Source of the DNA: Actinomycetes bacterium
Lineage (GTDB): Bacteria > Actinomycetota > Acidimicrobiia > Acidimicrobiales > Palsa-688
Direction: 5' to 3'
Length of the DNA: 6,421 bases
NCBI GenBank assembly: GCA_021821705.1
Contig: JAKACE010000105.1
Location: forward strand, 1-6,421
Both the position numbers and the translations under genes were made by a program. Of the stretch, positions 4,053 through 6,421 are shown in pieces. The notes beneath the pieces were generated by a model. The model searched no databases and had not been told where the DNA came from. It saw nothing but the letters and a program-made list of their open reading frames with translations. Position 1 is the first letter of the stretch; every line of letters begins with the position of its first letter.

Positions 4053-6421
4053 CCATGGCCCGGCCCCGCCCACGCTCGTCCCCGCCGGCGACGCAACGCA
4101 GCCAGTTGCCCAGCATCGTTGCCGAGGGCCGGGCCCAGTCCGGCTCGACGGTGGCCGCGACCTCGTCGAGGGGGAAGACCTCTCCCCTGGGCACTGGCCC
4201 GTCCCCGCCGCTCCGGTCCGCCCCTCGTCGGGCCCGGGTGAGGGTGGCTTCGAGCTGCTCGAGGACGGCTCGGCCTGACGGCCCCAGGTAGCCGGCCGGG
4301 ATCCGCGGGTACGAGCCCTGCTCGCCCGCCATGTAACGGCGCACGTCGCGCCTGTACTCGCGCAAGAGCGTGAGCCTGGTGTACTCAGGGTGGCCCTGCA
4401 GCAGGAGCAGCCTGCACTGACCGGCGTACCCGGTGGCCACCGTCCAGCCGGCCGCATCGGAGCGGGCGACGATCTCGTAACCGGCCTCGGCCAGCTCCGC
4501 TACAGGTATCTCGTTGAAGCGCGAGTGCGGCAGGGCCAACGACTCGACGCCGGACATCAAAGGGTGCGAAACGTCGAAAGCCTGCGCGAAGACTCCGCTG
4601 CACTTGTGGGCGAGGAGCCGGCGCGGCAGCCCGGCGAAGAGCCAGAGGGCGGCATGGGCACTGAGGCAAGATGCCACGACGTGGGGGACGACGGACCTCC
4701 CCCACCACAGCAACCGCTCCAGCGCCGGCCAGTAGGCCTCCTGTGTGAGCTCGGGCGTCCTCGGCTCGGCACCGGTGACGACCATGGCGTCGGGCGGCGA
4801 CGCCCACAGCTCGTCGAGGGGGCGGTAGTCGCGGGCTATGAGCGACCGGACCTCCGCCGAACGCTCGATGCCCGGGAGGCTGTAGCGCTCGATCACGACC
4901 GGGCAGGGCTCACCCCTGGCCACGCCGAGCGCCCTGGCGCGGGGGCCGAGGCCGAACAGCGCCTCCCACTGGCGCTCGGTCTCACCGAACGCTGCATCGG
5001 CCATGTTGTTGACCAGGGCCACCCGTATGGCCCTTCTGCCGGCGAGAAGCGCTCCCGTCCGGCGCGGCTGCGCTCCCTGTACATGTGGAGCGTGGGCCGG
5101 CGGCCCCGGCGGTTGCAAACCGGGGGACCTGCTCTCGGTGCCGCCCGGTGCCAATCGGGCCGCGTCCCGGGCCCGCAGGTCGACGACCCCAGGTTCCCCC
5201 AGGCCGAGGACCGCCCGGGCACAGATGCCGGCATCGACGAAGGCGCGCGAACGGCTCTTGGGCGAAGGCACATAGAGCGTGAAGTAGCGCGCCCCTTCGG
5301 TGACCACGCCGAAGACCCAGAGCCTCTCCTGGGGCCCGGCTGCGCCCACAGGATGGAAGTCCTCGGTTATGTCGATGCTGCCCGCCGGCACACCGTCGAA
5401 GTCGAGCGGGCGCACCCGTGCGCGCTCGACCAGGTTGGCGAGCAGAGGCGAGCTGGCACGGGCAACCGACGGCAGCTCGAGGTGGGCCCGCACCAGCAGG
5501 TCGACCTCTACCTGGTGGGGCCGGTCGAGAGAGCTGGAGCGCACCACCGTGCGACCGTCGTCGCCCCGGGCCACCTCTGGCGCCGGGCCGAACGGCAGCT
5601 GGAGCAGACCGGCGTCCATCAACGCCAGGAGCTGTTGGTTGCGGAAGGCCGGGGGCCCGGCCACCAGCCGGGCGAACCGGCCACGGAGGTGGTCCTGGAA
5701 GTCGACGTGCGACGCATGGGTGAGGCCCTTGAACTCGACGGCCAGGCGCAGCGTGTCCCGCAGGGCCCTCAGGGTCTCCAATGCAGCCTTGAGCGGGCTC
5801 GCACCGCCGGTCAGCAGGGCCGAGGCCACGTCCCGGGCGACGTAGTCGTAGACCGCCGTTGCGTAGGACTGCGCGTCGGAGAACCGGGCGCCGTCCCCGG
5901 CGAAGAAGTGGTCACTGGCGCAGAAGTGCCCGTAGCGCTCGGCCAGGACCGCCTTCACCTGTTCGAAGCAGCCCATCTCGAAGGCACCGACGAGCATTTG
6001 CTGCACCTGCGCGGCTTGGTCGTGCGCCGCCGTCATGTAGTAGCAGAGCTCCATCTCTGCGAACACGAGCGGGAGCAAATCGCGGCGAGCGTCGATCCGG
6101 CGAGGCCCGGCCTCGCCCTGTTTGAGCGCCCTCACCGCCTCTGGCGTGCAGATGGCGGGCTCGTACGCGCCGACAGGGTCGTTGGCCCCGAACGACTTGG
6201 CGCAGTAAGGGTAACCACCACGCGAGAACATGTACATCTGCGGCTCGCGCCCACTGGCGTGGTAGCGCAGGCGACCGTCCCCTTCGTCGGTGTAGCGACC
6301 GCCGAGCCCGATCGTCATGGCCGTGACGACGTCCAGGGCCACAAGGCCCATGCCTTCGATGGCCACCCTCTGTCCGGGGCGCAGGTTGTTCAGGTAACTC
6401 TCCACAGGGTACGGGCTGGCC
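4009..6421 (-). CDS. Fusion: FAD/NAD(P)-binding oxidoreductase plus MetA-like homoserine O-acyltransferase (5' end missing)
   Basis: The frame is open through the right edge; residues before GTG 6403-6405 read ASPYP, so the true start lies outside. Numbering from that GTG (798 residues): part 1, about 1-420, is the C-terminal portion of an NAD_binding_9-like FAD/NAD(P) protein. It has a Rossmann strand RVAIEGMGLVALDVV (13-27), YMFSRGGYPYCAKSFG (58-73), an Asp/Glu-rich helical middle and SIDITEDFHPVG (343-354); the first GxGxxG lies upstream of the window. Residues 420-456 form a Pro/Gly/Arg-rich linker. Part 2, about 457 onward, is a whole MetA/HTS domain: RVALVNNMADAAFGETERQ (461-479), VVTGAEPR (542-549), ASCLSAHAAL with nucleophile Cys580, PHSRFNEIP (626-634), and GHPEY with His672 and Glu674, matching E. 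coli Cys142/His235/Glu237. The predicted reaction is acylation of homoserine by acetyl- or succinyl-CoA; the redox role is unknown. The next gene, the sulfhydrylase, would use the product. No ATG lies in the linker, which argues for a real fusion. The C-terminus is probably frameshifted after residue 775. Confidence 0.82.
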   Translation of the reverse strand, partial: ASPYPVESYLNNLRPGQRVAIEGMGLVALDVVTAMTIGLGGRYTDEGDGRLRYHASGREPQMYMFSRGGYPYCAKSFGANDPVGAYEPAICTPEAVRALKQGEAGPRRIDARRDLLPLVFAEMELCYYMTAAHDQAAQVQQMLVGAFEMGCFEQVKAVLAERYGHFCASDHFFAGDGARFSDAQSYATAVYDYVARDVASALLTGGASPLKAALETLRALRDTLRLAVEFKGLTHASHVDFQDHLRGRFARLVAGPPAFRNQQLLALMDAGLLQLPFGPAPEVARGDDGRTVVRSSSLDRPHQVEVDLLVRAHLELPSVARASSPLLANLVERARVRPLDFDGVPAGSIDITEDFHPVGAAGPQERLWVFGVVTEGARYFTLYVPSPKSRSRAFVDAGICARAVLGLGEPGVVDLRARDAARLAPGGTESRSPGLQPPGPPAHAPHVQGAQPRRTGALLAGRRAIRVALVNNMADAAFGETERQWEALFGLGPRARALGVARGEPCPVVIERYSLPGIERSAEVRSLIARDYRPLDELWASPPDAMVVTGAEPRTPELTQEAYWPALERLLWWGRSVVPHVVASCLSAHAALWLFAGLPRRLLAHKCSGVFAQAFDVSHPLMSGVESLALPHSRFNEIPVAELAEAGYEIVARSDAAGWTVATGYAGQCRLLLLQGHPEYTRLTLLREYRRDVRRYMAGEQGSYPRIPAGYLGPSGRAVLEQLEATLTRARRGADRSGGDGPVPRGEVFPLDEVAATVEPDWARPSATMLGNWLRCVAGGDERGRGRAMAAGELAPGAGSLPD

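Noticed and set aside
4053..4457. N-terminal part of the shifted minus-strand frame ending at 3939
   Set aside because: Before about 4052 its translation is Ser/Pro/Arg-rich filler and the real frame encodes conserved MetA motifs. Only the last 37 codons look coding, so it was treated as a frameshifted tail and not as a separate gene.

Overview
This 6.4 kb window is very GC-rich. Its coding frames carry mostly G or C at the third codon position and often start with GTG, so a high-GC actinobacterium (isolate or metagenome bin) is the best guess. That is inferred from composition and protein style only. Every gene I can support lies on the minus strand, so the biological order runs from the right edge to the left.

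Right part (4009-6421): the 3' portion of a long gene whose start is beyond the right edge. It encodes an unusual two-part protein. The first part is the C-terminal portion of an FAD/NAD(P)-binding (NAD_binding_9-like) oxidoreductase. A Pro/Gly-rich linker follows, then a complete homoserine O-acyltransferase (MetA/HTS-like) domain with Cys, His and Glu catalytic residues. Its extreme C-terminus seems to continue in another frame (3939-4052), which suggests a one-base frameshift. Next (2638-3915) is a complete PLP-dependent O-acetylhomoserine sulfhydrylase (MetY). Together these two genes cover homoserine activation and direct sulfhydrylation to homocysteine.

Left part (158-2536): two tandem, clearly paralogous GT4-type glycosyltransferases. 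The second has a strong Shine-Dalgarno in the 21-base gap behind the first. A further minus-strand reading frame begins at 88 and runs off the left edge; only 29 residues are visible.

The genes form one co-directional run with short gaps (about 23-93, 101, 21 and 69 bases), so they may be one or two transcription units. The most noteworthy points are the oxidoreductase-MetA fusion, the non-canonical residue at the acyl-specificity position of its MetA part, the probable frameshift, and the pairing of sulfur amino-acid genes with duplicated glycosyltransferases of unknown acceptor. I see no CRISPR array, rRNA/tRNA gene, insertion sequence, SAM riboswitch or convincing terminator, and no stretch over 300 bases without a gene.
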